Position numbers and translations under genes: made by a program
Part shown: in pieces, positions 44,961-54,328 of the stretch
Position numbering within the stretch: the first letter of the stretch is position 1
How the letters are laid out: every line of letters starts with the position of its first letter
The notes under the pieces: model-generated
Told to the model about the DNA's origin: nothing
Database searches by the model: none
What the model saw: only the letters and a program-made list of their open reading frames with translations
Source of the DNA: Pelagibacterium sp. 26DY04
Lineage (GTDB): Bacteria; Pseudomonadota; Alphaproteobacteria; Rhizobiales; Devosiaceae
Assembly: GCF_031202305.1 (NCBI RefSeq)
Contig: NZ_CP101731.1
Location: forward strand, 930,001-994,000
Direction of reading: 5' to 3'
Length of the DNA stretch: 64,000 nucleotides

Positions 44961-45425
44961 CCCGCACCGCCGGCAGTCTTGCGGATTGTCGGGTCAAGCC
45001 CGACAATGACGAACGAGAGGTGGAGCGCCGAAAAACGTTTGATGTTTTCACTCACCTCCTCCACCCCCACCGTGTCCCCGGACTTGACCCGGGACAAGGT
45101 ATGCGCGCCGGCTCCCGACTCTTGCCGCACCCTCTCCCCCTGCGCGCCCGGAGCGCAAGCGCAGGGTCACAGCACACGCACTCACACCTCCACTTCGTCG
45201 TCTTCGGGCTCGACCCGAAGACCCGCAAGGCTTCCAAGCAGCTCATCAGCAGTGAGTCCCCCAAACCTCTCCCGCACCACAGGCAGCGCTGCGGATTGTC
45301 GGGTCAAGCCGACGGTGACGAACTGGAGTGAAAGACGTTTGAAGCTTTCACCCGCCTCCTCCGCTCCCACCGTGTCGCCCCGGGCTTGACCCGGGGCGAG
45401 GTATGCGCGCCGCTCCCGGCTCTTT
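44961..45425. repeat. Duplicated module with TTGTCGGG-type palindromes
   Basis: Two diverged direct copies lie at 44961-45125 and 45271-45425: each begins CCCGCACC, continues GCGGATTGTCGGGTCAAG, then an AACGTTTGA-like stretch, CCTCCTCC, CACCGTGT and GACCCGGG, and ends GGTATGCGCGCCG. They carry palindromes such as TTGTCGGG (44986-44993) with CCCGACAA (44999-45006), plus GTCCCCGGACTTGACCCGGG at 45074. A third palindrome is at about 45196-45215. This looks like repeated mobile intergenic elements, not coding DNA. Confidence 0.75.
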
Positions 45426-45450
45426 CTCCTGCCTCCCTTCGTCACCTTCG

Positions 45451-45681
45451 TCTCCGGATCAAGTCCGGGGACGAAGGCGATGACGATAGAGAGGCTGGAG
45501 ACGACGAGCGAAGAAATCCTTACCGTAACGCTTGCGCCAATCGCCCCTTCTCCCACCGGGGGAGAAGGGTAAGAGGGACAACGCGATCACAGCGCCTGAG
45601 CCCAAGCCGCAAAGCTTCCCCAAGAGCCCCCTTCTCCCCTGGTGGGGGAAGGGCCCGGGATGAGGGGGGCGCTGAGCTTCC
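45451..45681. repeat. REP-like palindromes: CTTCTCCC family
   Basis: A GTCTCCGG...CCGGGGAC palindrome at about 45450-45472 is followed by CCTTCTCCCACCGGGGGAGAAGGG (about 45546-45569) and by the longer CCCCCTTCTCCCCTGGTGGGGGAAGG element that runs into GGATGAGGGGGGCGCTGAGCTTCC (about 45628-45681). The last resembles elements at 55022 and 62862-63015. No gene is seen in 44908-46114. Confidence 0.75.
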
Positions 45682-45929
45682 ACAAACACCCGCGCAAAAA
45701 CTTATCCCCGCCCTCTGCACTTCCCCCATACTCCCCCTCACGATCCCGCGCATATGGACGCAAGCGCTACGAACGTTTGGGCGGGATCGGTTCGGGTCCG
45801 TTGGCGGTCGCGTCAGCGGAGGCAGAAACGTTCCCAGCGCCAGCCCACGGTAAGGCCGAGGGTGTACTGGCGAAAGCCAGCGGGGATTGGCCCCAGCATG
45901 AGAGGACGACCAGGCCCAAAATCCCGGAC

Positions 45930-45990
45930 GCATGGGGCGATGATCGCTTCATACTAACAAACTCAGCACGAGGCGTTCATCGCCCCATGC
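45930..45990. repeat. 14-bp perfect inverted repeat upstream of glyS
   Basis: GCATGGGGCGATGA (45930-45943) and TCATCGCCCCATGC (45977-45990) are perfect inverted copies around a 33-base spacer rich in A. The second arm ends about 125 bases before the glyS ATG. It could form a long stem in a glyS leader RNA, or be a mobile palindrome. No function is known. Confidence 0.65.
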
Positions 45991-46114
45991 CGTCTATCCA
46001 ATCATCAACCGAGGCCCATGGCCGTCGGCCATCTCCGTATGCGCCAATGGACATTTTCCCGCTCCCCTGCTACCCGTTCGGCCCGCACGAATTCCAGTTT
46101 CCAAGGCCCCGACC

Positions 46115-48151
46115 ATGCCCGAATTGCTGCTTGAGCTTTTCTCCGAGGAAATCCCCGCGCGCCTGCAGCGCCGGGCGGCCGAGGACCTCAAGAAGGCCGT
46201 CACCGATGCGCTGGTCGAAAAGGGGCTGGTCTATGAAAGCGCTGGCGCCTTCGCGACCCCGCGCCGCCTCGCCCTGACGGTCACCGGGCTGCCCGCCGCT
46301 TCGCCCGATACCCGCGAGGAGCGCAAGGGCCCCAAGGTCGGCGCACCGCAGCAGGCGATCGATGGCTTCCTGCGCGCCGCCGGTCTCGAAAGCATCGATC
46401 AGGCCAAGGTCCAGTCCGACGAGAAAAAGGGCGATTTCTACGTCGCGGTGATCGAAAAAAAGGGCGCTCCCGCCCTCGACATCCTCAAGGACGTGCTGCC
46501 TTCGACCGTCAGATCCTTCCCCTGGGGCAAGCCCATGCGCTGGGGCAGTGGCCGGCTCGAATGGGTGCGCCCGCTGCGCGCCATCACCGCAACCTTCGGC
46601 CCCGAAGGTGAGGAGCCCGAAATCGTGTCCTTCGAACTCGATGCGATTTCCGCGGGCAACACCACATTCGGCCACCGCTTCATGGCGCCCGATGCCATCA
46701 AGGTCCGCCGCTTCGACGATTACGTGCAGGCGCTCGAAAAGGCCAAGGTCGTCCTCGATATCTACCGCCGCAAGGAAATCATCAAAACCGACGCCGAACA
46801 GCTCGCTTTCGCCCAGGGGCTGGACCTGATCGTCGATGAAGGCCTCCTCGAAGAGGTGGCCGGGCTGGTCGAATGGCCGGTCGTCATGATGGGGACGTTC
46901 GACGAAACCTTCCTCTCCGTGCCCGAGGAGGCGATCATCGCCACCATCCGCGCCAACCAGAAATGCTTCTGCTTGCGCGATGCGGCGACCGGAAAGCTTG
47001 CCAACAAATTCATCCTCACTTCCAACCTCATCGCCGAGGACGACGGCAAGACCATCGTGGCGGGCAATGAGCGCGTTATCCGCGCCCGGCTGTCGGACGC
47101 GAAATTCTTCTACGAAACCGACCTCGAAGCTCCGCTCGCCGACAATTTGCCCAAGCTCGAGGACGTGGTCTTCCACGCCAAGCTCGGCACCCAGGCCGAG
47201 CGCGTCGCGCGCATCGAAAAGCTCGCCGCCGAGATCGCCCCGCTGGTCGGCGCCGATGTGGAAGACGCCAAGCGCGCCGCCCGTCTTGCCAAGGCGGATC
47301 TTCCCACCGGCATGGTCGGCGAATTCCCCGAACTGCAAGGCCTGATGGGCCGCTACTATGCGCTTGCCCAGGGCGAGAAGCCTGAAGTCGCTACCGCCAT
47401 CGAGGAACACTATAAGCCCCTCGGCCCGTCCGATCGCGTGCCGTCCAACCCGATTTCGGTCGCCGTGGCCCTGGCCGACAAGCTGGATATTCTCGCTGGC
47501 TTCTGGGCCATCGACGAAAAGCCGACGGGCTCGAAGGACCCCTACGCCTTGCGCCGCGCCGCGCTCGGGGTGATCCGTCTGATCGTCGACAACAAGCTGC
47601 GCATCACGCTCAAGCAATTCGTTTCCGATCCGGACCTGCTCTCCTTTTTCCACGACCGCCTGAAAGTCTCGCTCCGCGATTCCGGCGCCCGTCACGACCT
47701 TGTCGATGCGGTGATCTCGGCCGACAGCGACGATATCCTCCAGATCGTCGCCCGCGTGAATGCTCTCGGCTCGCTCCTCGATACCGAAGACGGTAAGGCG
47801 CTGCTCGCCGGCTATAAGCGCGCCGCCAATATCCTCGCCGCCGAGGAAAAGAAGGACGGCAAGACCTACACCGGAGATGTCGACTCCGCCGCCCCGATGG
47901 CCCCGGAGGAAAGTGAACTCGCATCGCTCATCGGGATGACTCATGACGGCGTCGCCGCCCGCTTGGCCAAGGACGATTACGCCAGCGCCATCACGGCCCT
48001 TGCCGGCCTTCGCGCGCCGGTCGATGCGTTCTTCGACAAGGTGCTGGTCAACGATCCCGATCCGGCGATCCGCGCCAACCGCCTCAACCTTCTCGCTCGC
48101 CTGCGTGACACGATGCATCTTGTCGCCGATTTCGGTAAGGTGGCAGGGTAG
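46115..48151 (+). CDS. glyS: Glycyl-tRNA synthetase beta subunit
   Basis: GlyS binds tRNA(Gly) with GlyQ in the alpha2beta2 enzyme. The 678-residue protein begins [20 protein letters not shown], typical of the family, then has [24 protein letters not shown] regions and the HD-like and anticodon-binding parts toward the C-terminus, such as [20 protein letters not shown] and [19 protein letters not shown]. Length is normal. It lies on the opposite strand from glyQ, 5 kb away, and is preceded by a repeat-rich gap. Confidence 0.96.
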   Translation: MPELLLELFSEEIPARLQRRAAEDLKKAVTDALVEKGLVYESAGAFATPRRLALTVTGLPAASPDTREERKGPKVGAPQQAIDGFLRAAGLESIDQAKVQSDEKKGDFYVAVIEKKGAPALDILKDVLPSTVRSFPWGKPMRWGSGRLEWVRPLRAITATFGPEGEEPEIVSFELDAISAGNTTFGHRFMAPDAIKVRRFDDYVQALEKAKVVLDIYRRKEIIKTDAEQLAFAQGLDLIVDEGLLEEVAGLVEWPVVMMGTFDETFLSVPEEAIIATIRANQKCFCLRDAATGKLANKFILTSNLIAEDDGKTIVAGNERVIRARLSDAKFFYETDLEAPLADNLPKLEDVVFHAKLGTQAERVARIEKLAAEIAPLVGADVEDAKRAARLAKADLPTGMVGEFPELQGLMGRYYALAQGEKPEVATAIEEHYKPLGPSDRVPSNPISVAVALADKLDILAGFWAIDEKPTGSKDPYALRRAALGVIRLIVDNKLRITLKQFVSDPDLLSFFHDRLKVSLRDSGARHDLVDAVISADSDDILQIVARVNALGSLLDTEDGKALLAGYKRAANILAAEEKKDGKTYTGDVDSAAPMAPEESELASLIGMTHDGVAARLAKDDYASAITALAGLRAPVDAFFDKVLVNDPDPAIRANRLNLLARLRDTMHLVADFGKVAG

Positions 48152-48205
48152 GGAACCGGTCGAACGAAACTTGGTTATCTAAGCCCCTGCCACACGGAGC
48201 ATCCC

Positions 48206-49186
48206 ATGAGCGTCGGTCTTCTCGCCCTTCTCGATGACGTCGCGGCCCTTGCCAAGGTCGCCGCTGCTTCCCTCGACGATATCGCCGGCCAGGCGATGAA
48301 GGCGGGTGCCAAGGCCGCCGGGGCGGTCATCGACGATGCGGCGGTCACCCCGCGCTATGTCCACGGCTTTTCCGCCGATCGCGAGCTGCCAATCGTCGGC
48401 AAGATCGCCTTGGGGTCGATCAAGAACAAGCTGATCTTCCTGCTCCCGGCCGCGCTGATCCTTTCGTTTTTCCTGCCTTGGCTGATCAATCCGCTGCTGA
48501 TGATCGGCGGCGCCTATCTCTGCTACGAGGGTGCCGAAAAGCTCTACGCCATGATCGCGCCGCACGCGGCCCATGGCCATGAGCAGAAGGTCGAGCCCTC
48601 AGCCGCCAACGCCCAGGCTCTGGAAGAAGAAAAGGTGGCCGGCGCCATCAAGACCGACTTCATCCTCTCGGCCGAGATCATGACCATCGCCCTCTCGACC
48701 ATTCCCGCCGGCAACGTGGTCTATCAGGCCGTGATCCTCTTCGTGGTCGCCATCGGCATCACCGCCGCCGTCTATGGCGGCGTGGCGCTGATCGTCAAGG
48801 CCGACGATTTCGGCGTCTACCTCGCCAAGAACGGCCGCACCGGCTTTGGCCGCGCCTTCGGACGCGGCATCGTCAAGGCCATGCCCGGCTTCATGCAAAC
48901 CCTTGCCATCGTGGGCACTGCCGCCATGCTCTGGGTGGGCGGCGGCATCATCGTCCATGGCTTGGCCGGCATGGGCTTTGATTGGCTCGAGCACGTGATC
49001 CTCGATATAGCCCATGTGGTCGAAGGCGTGATCCCGGCCATCGCCGGAGTCCTCCACTGGCTCACCGAAGCATTCCTCTATGGCGTTCTGGGCGTGATCC
49101 TGGGCTTCATCCTCATCCCTGTCGCCGAACACGTCATCGCGCCGGTGCTGGGCATGTTCCGCAAGCAAAAACCTGCCGCGCATTGA
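48206..49186 (+). CDS. DUF808 (YedI-like) membrane protein
   Basis: The 326-residue protein has about seven to eight membrane helices and begins MSVGLLALLDDVAALAKVAA, a family-typical start, with SLDDIAGQAMKAGAKAAGAV, PLLMIGGAYLCYEGAEKLYA, and GFDWLEHVILDIAHVVEGVI. DUF808 has no known role. Its stop codon abuts the stop of rnhA on the other strand, forming TGATCA. An ACGGAG site precedes the ATG. Confidence 0.9.
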   Translation: MSVGLLALLDDVAALAKVAAASLDDIAGQAMKAGAKAAGAVIDDAAVTPRYVHGFSADRELPIVGKIALGSIKNKLIFLLPAALILSFFLPWLINPLLMIGGAYLCYEGAEKLYAMIAPHAAHGHEQKVEPSAANAQALEEEKVAGAIKTDFILSAEIMTIALSTIPAGNVVYQAVILFVVAIGITAAVYGGVALIVKADDFGVYLAKNGRTGFGRAFGRGIVKAMPGFMQTLAIVGTAAMLWVGGGIIVHGLAGMGFDWLEHVILDIAHVVEGVIPAIAGVLHWLTEAFLYGVLGVILGFILIPVAEHVIAPVLGMFRKQKPAAH

Positions 49187-49648
49187 TCAGCCGGCGGCAG
49201 CCTTCCCGTTCTTCTTGAACGGCGCCATGCCCTCATTGGCCAGCCGGTCGGCGCGCTCGTTGAGGTCGTGGCCGGCATGGCCCTTGACCCAGTGCCAGGT
49301 CACCGTATGGCGCTTCACCGCCTCATCGAGCGCCTGCCAGAGTTCGACATTCTTGACCGGCTTTTTGGCGGCTGTCTTCCAGCCATTCTTCTTCCAGGAA
49401 AAAAGCCACCCCTGAATGCCGTTCTTGACATACTGGCTGTCGGTATAAAGCTCCACCGCACAAGGCCGTTTGAGCGCATTGAGCGCTTCGATGGCGGCGG
49501 TCAGTTCCATCTGGTTGTTGGTGGTCTCCGCCGCGCCGCCCTTCAACTCCTTGACGTGCCCGCCATATTCGAGCACCGCGCCCCAGCCTCCGGGGCCGGG
49601 ATTGCCCGAACACGCGCCGTCGGTGTGGATAACGACGGTATCGCTCAC
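49187..49648 (-). CDS. rnhA: Ribonuclease HI
   Basis: RNase HI cuts RNA in hybrids, for example R-loops and primers. The 153-residue protein has the four catalytic acids: D10 in [17 protein letters not shown]48 in [11 protein letters not shown]70 in [10 protein letters not shown], and D134 in [11 protein letters not shown], plus H124 in [10 protein letters not shown]. The start is GTG at 49648, overlapping the ispH stop (GTGA), so translation is coupled. In several Rhizobiales a homoserine kinase gene thrB stands between ispH and rnhA; it is missing here. Confidence 0.97.
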   Translation of the reverse strand: MSDTVVIHTDGACSGNPGPGGWGAVLEYGGHVKELKGGAAETTNNQMELTAAIEALNALKRPCAVELYTDSQYVKNGIQGWLFSWKKNGWKTAAKKPVKNVELWQALDEAVKRHTVTWHWVKGHAGHDLNERADRLANEGMAPFKKNGKAAAG

Positions 49649-50619
49649 CGCCCGCTCGCTTCTTCGAGCTGGCGCAGCACGCGGGGGATGTTGAAGGCGA
49701 TATTTTCTTCCGCCGTCACCGCGATCTCGACATTGACGTCGAACCGGCTGGCAAAGGCCTCGATCACCTCTTCGACCAGCGCTTCGGGCGCGGACGCTCC
49801 AGCCGTGATCCCCAGCGAGGAGATGCCATCGAAGAGGCTCCAGTCGATATCTTCGGCCCGCTGCACCAGCACCGAAACCTTGCAGCCGGCCCGCTCGCCC
49901 ACTTCGACCAGCCGCATCGAGTTCGATGAATTGGGCGCACCCACGACGATCATCGCGTCCACCTTCGGCGCCACGGCCTTCACCGCTTCCTGTCGGTTGG
50001 TGGTCGCATAGCAGATGTCTTCCTTGTGCGGCACCGCGATCTGCGGGAACCGGCTCTTCAAAACCAGCACGATGGCGCCGGTGTCGTCCACCGAAAGGGT
50101 GGTCTGCGTCACGAGCGCCAGGTTGTCGGGATCGCGCGGCGTAAAAGCTTCGGCGTCCTCGACCGTTTCGATGAGACTTATCCTCCCCGGCGGCAACTGG
50201 CCCATAGTGCCGATGACTTCCGGGTGGCCCTTATGACCGATCAGAACGATATCCCGTCCTTCTTCCGCATGCCGCTGGGCCTCCACATGCACCTTGGTGA
50301 CCAGGGGGCAGGTGGCGTCGAGATAGAACATGTTGCGGTGCTTGGCCTCGGCCGGCACCGATTTGGCGACCCCATGGGCCGAAAAGATCACCGGCGCCTC
50401 GGTTCCTTGCGGGATTTCCTCGAGCTCTTCGACAAAGATCGCGCCCTTGGCGCGCAGGCCGTCCACGACGAATTTGTTGTGCACGATCTCGTGGCGCACA
50501 TAGACCGGCGCACCATACTTCTTGAGCGCCAGATCGACGATCTGGATAGCCCGATCGACGCCCGCGCAAAAGCCGCGCGGCGCGCACAGAAGGATTTCGA
50601 GGGAGGGCTTGTCGGTCAT
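49645..50619 (-). CDS. ispH: 4-hydroxy-3-methylbut-2-enyl diphosphate reductase
   Basis: IspH is the last step of the MEP isoprenoid pathway and uses a 4Fe-4S cluster. The 324-residue protein (ATG 50619) has the three cluster cysteines: C18 in [15 protein letters not shown]104 in [13 protein letters not shown] and C203 in [13 protein letters not shown]. The HGVAKSVP and [13 protein letters not shown] blocks are also conserved. The stop overlaps the rnhA start. It starts divergent from the PPDK-like gene, about 150 bases away. Confidence 0.96.
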   Translation of the reverse strand: MTDKPSLEILLCAPRGFCAGVDRAIQIVDLALKKYGAPVYVRHEIVHNKFVVDGLRAKGAIFVEELEEIPQGTEAPVIFSAHGVAKSVPAEAKHRNMFYLDATCPLVTKVHVEAQRHAEEGRDIVLIGHKGHPEVIGTMGQLPPGRISLIETVEDAEAFTPRDPDNLALVTQTTLSVDDTGAIVLVLKSRFPQIAVPHKEDICYATTNRQEAVKAVAPKVDAMIVVGAPNSSNSMRLVEVGERAGCKVSVLVQRAEDIDWSLFDGISSLGITAGASAPEALVEEVIEAFASRFDVNVEIAVTAEENIAFNIPRVLRQLEEASGR

Positions 50620-50769
50620 GGCATTCACATGCGGGCTGGCACCGCCCAAGTCAAGCCACCATCATGTGACCTTTTGCAACCGGCAAGCCCAGTTGCCGGA
50701 AATGGCCGTCGCAGGCAATATGGCACCGATTCAGTTGGGATTTTTCTTTTGGTGGCGCCCTCCCATCAG

Positions 50770-53043
50770 ATGTTCGCGATCGTCCCGGCTCAGGGAAAAC
50801 CCTCTCTGAGCCGCGCACAGGCACGGCTTTTGGCGGGCAAGGCGAAATGGCTCCATGCCGTTGCCGAGGCGGGGCTGGACGTCGTTCCGACCATCGCCAT
50901 CACCCGCGCCGCCTGGGATGCACTGCAATCCGAGCGTAAGGCCGGCTCCGATGCGCTGCGCAAGGTCTGGGTGACCACGCTCTTCAAGCTTGTGAGCCCC
51001 GGCTCCCGCCCGCCCGAGCTCGTTGTCCGTACGTCCGCGCCCCACTACATCACGGGCCTCTCTCCAGCCCGCACCGACATTCCCGCCCCCGCCAACGCGC
51101 TCGAAGCCGTCGATCCGCGCGGCGCTTTGGGCAAGGCGATCACCGCCGCTTTTGCCAGTTATGGGCCCGAGCCTGCCGGCTGGGCCGCCGAGGCCGAGCG
51201 CGAGATGCGCGACAATCAGGTGGTGATCGTTCAGGCGACAGCCACGGGAAAGCTCGAGCGGTTCGTCACCCGCAACACGGCGTCCGGGCGGTTGGGTCCG
51301 GTGGCGATGCCTGGCGAGTCCCTCCCCGATCTGCCGCCCAATACCACCGATCTCATCAGGGTCGTCGATGCCGTGTCGGGTCAGCACATGGCCTGCCTTA
51401 TCGCCATAGAGGCGGGACGGGCCGTATTCCTGTCGGCGCGCCCGGTACAGGTGAGCGCCGGCGCGCAACTCGAGGCATCGGTCGAACGCGTCGACGCCAA
51501 GGTCTGGACGCCGGGCGAGGCTGTTCAGCGCTTCAACCCCGCGCAATTGCCGCAACTGCTTCACCCGCGCCTGACGGATCAGGACAGGGCGGCGCCGATC
51601 GCGTCCGGCCTGGGCGTCTCCCCGGGCGCAGCCAGTGGCGAGGTGGTCTTCACCGCCGACGATGCCGCCCGCTGCAAGGCGCGCGGACGCCATTGCATTC
51701 TCGTGGTCATGGAGACCGGCCCAGGCGATATCGAGGGCATGAAGGCCGCAACCGGATTCGTCACCGCCCGCGGCGGCATGACCAGTCACGCCGCTGTAGT
51801 TGCCCGCATTACCGGCAAGCCTTGCGTCGCCGGGTTGCGGAACCTCCAGATCGATATCGAAAACGGCGTCTGCAAGCTTGGCGACAGGATCGTTTCGGCC
51901 GGCGAGCGCATCACCATCGATGGCTCGGAAGGCGCCATCTATGCCGGCGCCTTGCCGCTGTCGCGCCCCCATATCGGCGGCGCGCTCTCGCGCCTGCTCG
52001 ATTGGGCTGACGATAGCCGCACCATTTCGGTGCGCACCAATGCCGAAACCATCGAGGCGGCGCGCACCGCGCTGAGCTTCGGTGCCGAGGGTATCGGGCT
52101 GGCCCGATCCGAGCACATGTTCTTTTCCGGCGATCGCATGCGTGCCCTGCGCCGCCTGATCCTTTCGGAAAACGAGGAGGACCGCGCCACGGCGCTCGAA
52201 GGGTTGGTCGATTATCAGGCCGCCGATTATGCCGCCCTGTTCCAGACCATGCAGAACAAGCCGGTCACCGTCCGCCTGTTCGATCCTCCGCTGCACGAAT
52301 TCCTGCCGCGCAGCGAGGACGATATCGAGGATACCGCCCAGGCGCTCGGCCTGTCATTGAAGGCACTCAAGGCGCGTCTGCAGCGGCTCGACGAGGTCAA
52401 TCCCATGCTGGGCCACAGAGGCGTGCGGCTGGTGATCACCTATCCGGAAATCCTGGCCATGCAGATCCGCGCCCTGGTGGCCGGCGTCGAAGCGGCCATG
52501 GACAATCAGGATCTGCCGGTCAATCTGGAAATCATGGTCCCCTTCGTCACCTCCGCGCGTGAGGTCGCCTGGGTCAAGCAACGGATCATGGATATCGCCG
52601 CCAATGCTCCTGTGTTCCGGCGCGGCGCCAATCTGGCTATCGGCGCCATGATAGAATTGCCGCGCGCCTGCCTGCGGGCCGGTGACATCGCCAGAGACGT
52701 GGATTTCATCTCCTTCGGCACCAACGATCTGACTCAGACCACCTACGGCATCTCCCGCGATGATGCGCCGGCGTTTCTGGCCACCTACCATCGTCGCGCG
52801 CTTTACGATGTCGATCCGTTCGTCACCATCGACCAGCGCGGCGTGGGCGAATTGATCCGGATCGCCATCGAGCGGGGCAGGGCGGTCAATCCTCACCTGA
52901 AGGTCGGCATCTGCGGCGAGCATGCGGGCGAAACCAATTCGCTGCGCTTTTTCGCCGGGCTTGAGGTCGACTACGTCAGCTGCTCGCCCTACCGCGTGCC
53001 CGTCGCGCGCATGGTGCTGGCCCAGGCGGATGCGTCAAATTAA
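50770..53043 (+). CDS. PEP-utilising pyruvate,phosphate dikinase-like protein, short N-terminal domain
   Basis: The 757-residue form starts at ATG 50770; GTG at 50752 is an alternative. The phosphorylatable histidine is H340 in ARGGMTSHAAVVARITGKPC, and the PEP barrel has GICGEHAGETNS with C715, the counterpart of the active cysteine of PPDK. The 375-residue distance from H to C matches PPDK (376), but the part before the histidine is about 115 residues shorter than in the well-known enzyme, with weak ATP-grasp signs (VVRTSAPHY). The enzyme may be a PEP/phospho-transfer variant rather than a full dikinase. It starts divergent from ispH. Confidence 0.83.
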   Translation: MFAIVPAQGKPSLSRAQARLLAGKAKWLHAVAEAGLDVVPTIAITRAAWDALQSERKAGSDALRKVWVTTLFKLVSPGSRPPELVVRTSAPHYITGLSPARTDIPAPANALEAVDPRGALGKAITAAFASYGPEPAGWAAEAEREMRDNQVVIVQATATGKLERFVTRNTASGRLGPVAMPGESLPDLPPNTTDLIRVVDAVSGQHMACLIAIEAGRAVFLSARPVQVSAGAQLEASVERVDAKVWTPGEAVQRFNPAQLPQLLHPRLTDQDRAAPIASGLGVSPGAASGEVVFTADDAARCKARGRHCILVVMETGPGDIEGMKAATGFVTARGGMTSHAAVVARITGKPCVAGLRNLQIDIENGVCKLGDRIVSAGERITIDGSEGAIYAGALPLSRPHIGGALSRLLDWADDSRTISVRTNAETIEAARTALSFGAEGIGLARSEHMFFSGDRMRALRRLILSENEEDRATALEGLVDYQAADYAALFQTMQNKPVTVRLFDPPLHEFLPRSEDDIEDTAQALGLSLKALKARLQRLDEVNPMLGHRGVRLVITYPEILAMQIRALVAGVEAAMDNQDLPVNLEIMVPFVTSAREVAWVKQRIMDIAANAPVFRRGANLAIGAMIELPRACLRAGDIARDVDFISFGTNDLTQTTYGISRDDAPAFLATYHRRALYDVDPFVTIDQRGVGELIRIAIERGRAVNPHLKVGICGEHAGETNSLRFFAGLEVDYVSCSPYRVPVARMVLAQADASN

Positions 53044-53063
53044 CCAACCTGGTCAGGTTGGTT
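53042..53063. terminator. Perfect hairpin overlapping the PPDK-like stop codon
   Basis: AACCAACCTG (53042-53051) pairs perfectly with CAGGTTGGTT (53054-53063), starting inside the TAA of the upstream gene. A single T and then CC follow, so it may be a terminator or an operator of the cell wall hydrolase gene downstream. Confidence 0.5.
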
Positions 53064-53298
53064 TCCACTTCTCTGCCGCATTCTGAACTTTTCCGCGCCG
53101 TTTTACCCGTGTTTACACCTTTCTAACCTTAATAACCGATCATCGAAATTGTCGGTATTTGATCGGGTTAGTGTTGCACAACTGCATCGCGAGCCAGATC
53201 ATCTTCGGCACTGGAACGATGGCGTTATTCATCAAGGGTTTCCGGTGCTCGGCGTAGCGCCGGCGGGTCAGTGGTTGTGGCGTAGAAAAAGCGTTAGT

Positions 53299-54327
53299 AT
53301 GGCGTACGGAATCTCCCCGGTACGTGCCGGTCGGGCGCGTGCCTCGAGCAGAATTTTGAAAGCCGTAGGGGCAGTGGCACTTTCCGCCGCGGCATACGGG
53401 TTTTCGGTTCCCGGCACCGGTGGCTATCGCGCCGTTGATCCGCTGACGGACCTACCTCCCGCACGGGCAGCATCCCTCGATTATCAATCAGGCGAGCCGG
53501 TTATCTCCGGCACTGTCGCGGCGCTGTTCGAAACGCCGGTGTTTTCGGGTGTCAATCGTACCGACAAGACCGACCGTGCACGGCCCGAAGTCAATCTCGT
53601 CGCCTTTTCCCAGGCCTTCGACGCGGTCCGCCTTTCGATCGCCGCAGCGCGCGATGCCGGCAATCCCTACGTCTCCCAGAGCTCGAGCGTGATGGTCGCC
53701 GAAAACGAAGAGACGCCGGAGGAAGGCCCTCGCATCTCGGTCGCCGCGGCCGATCCCGGCACGATGCGCACCGACGGCTTGGCGGCCATCGATGCCTTTG
53801 CCGATGGTGCCGATGTCGATCCGACCATTCCGCGTCCCGCTGCCATTCCCGAAACCCTGGCCTATGGTCGGTCGACGACTCCGGCCACGGATTTTACGCC
53901 CAAGCACACCTATTCCGAGCGTGAGCAATGGTGCCTGTCCACGGGCATTTATTTCGAGGCGCGCGGCGAGAGCTATCGCGGCCAGGTCGCGGTGGCTCAG
54001 ACCATCATGAACCGCGTCGAGCACCCCAACTATCCCGACACCATTTGCGGCGTGGTGTACCAGAACCAGCATCGCCGCAATGCCTGCCAATTCTCATTCG
54101 CCTGCGACGGCATCCCCGATCGCATCAACGAACCTTCGGCCTGGGCCAAGGCGCAGGAAATCACCCAATCGGTGCTCAACAGGGAAATCTACCTGACCGA
54201 AGTTGCCGACGCGACCCACTACCACGCCACCTATGTGCGCCCCCACTGGGCTCGCAACATGGACAAAGTGACCCAGGTGGGCCTGCACGTCTTCTATAAA
54301 TTCAAGGCCGGCTGGCGGTTCGGGTAG
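53299..54327 (+). CDS. Cell wall hydrolase, SleB-like (Hydrolase_2)
   Basis: The ATG 53299 gives a 342-residue protein with a hydrophobic N-terminus (ILKAVGAVALSAAAYGFSVP, signal or anchor); a TTG start at 53149 would add 50 residues. After a low-complexity part, the catalytic domain starts at YSEREQWCLSTGIYFEARGE and contains SYRGQVAVAQTIMNRVEHPNYPDTICGVVYQN and QFSFACDGIPDRINEPSAW. This matches SleB-type lytic enzymes, which split cortex or peptidoglycan, with the catalytic Glu in FEARGES. It is likely periplasmic. Its end is one base from the end of the convergent gene. Confidence 0.87.
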   Translation: MAYGISPVRAGRARASSRILKAVGAVALSAAAYGFSVPGTGGYRAVDPLTDLPPARAASLDYQSGEPVISGTVAALFETPVFSGVNRTDKTDRARPEVNLVAFSQAFDAVRLSIAAARDAGNPYVSQSSSVMVAENEETPEEGPRISVAAADPGTMRTDGLAAIDAFADGADVDPTIPRPAAIPETLAYGRSTTPATDFTPKHTYSEREQWCLSTGIYFEARGESYRGQVAVAQTIMNRVEHPNYPDTICGVVYQNQHRRNACQFSFACDGIPDRINEPSAWAKAQEITQSVLNREIYLTEVADATHYHATYVRPHWARNMDKVTQVGLHVFYKFKAGWRFG

Positions 54328-54328
54328 C

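Noticed and set aside
43072..45051. A 659-codon minus-strand frame over the polyprenyl synthase and SRPBCC genes
   Set aside because: It is antisense to two or three genes with clear motifs and reads as Gly/His/Asp-rich noise.
44908..46114. Protein-coding genes in the gap before glyS
   Set aside because: Several open frames of 60-210 codons exist on both strands, but they follow the repeats, overlap each other and lack ribosome binding sites or known domains.
45930..46114. T-box riboswitch for glyS
   Set aside because: No T-box sequence, specifier loop or terminator pair is present, and T-boxes are mainly found in Gram-positive bacteria.
46070..48118. A 682-codon minus-strand frame opposite glyS
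   Set aside because: glyS covers the region with family motifs; the antisense product has no domain.
50026..50769. The PPDK-like frame extended upstream to 50026
   Set aside because: Most of this extension runs antisense to ispH and shows no PPDK resemblance; the shorter start at 50770 is used.
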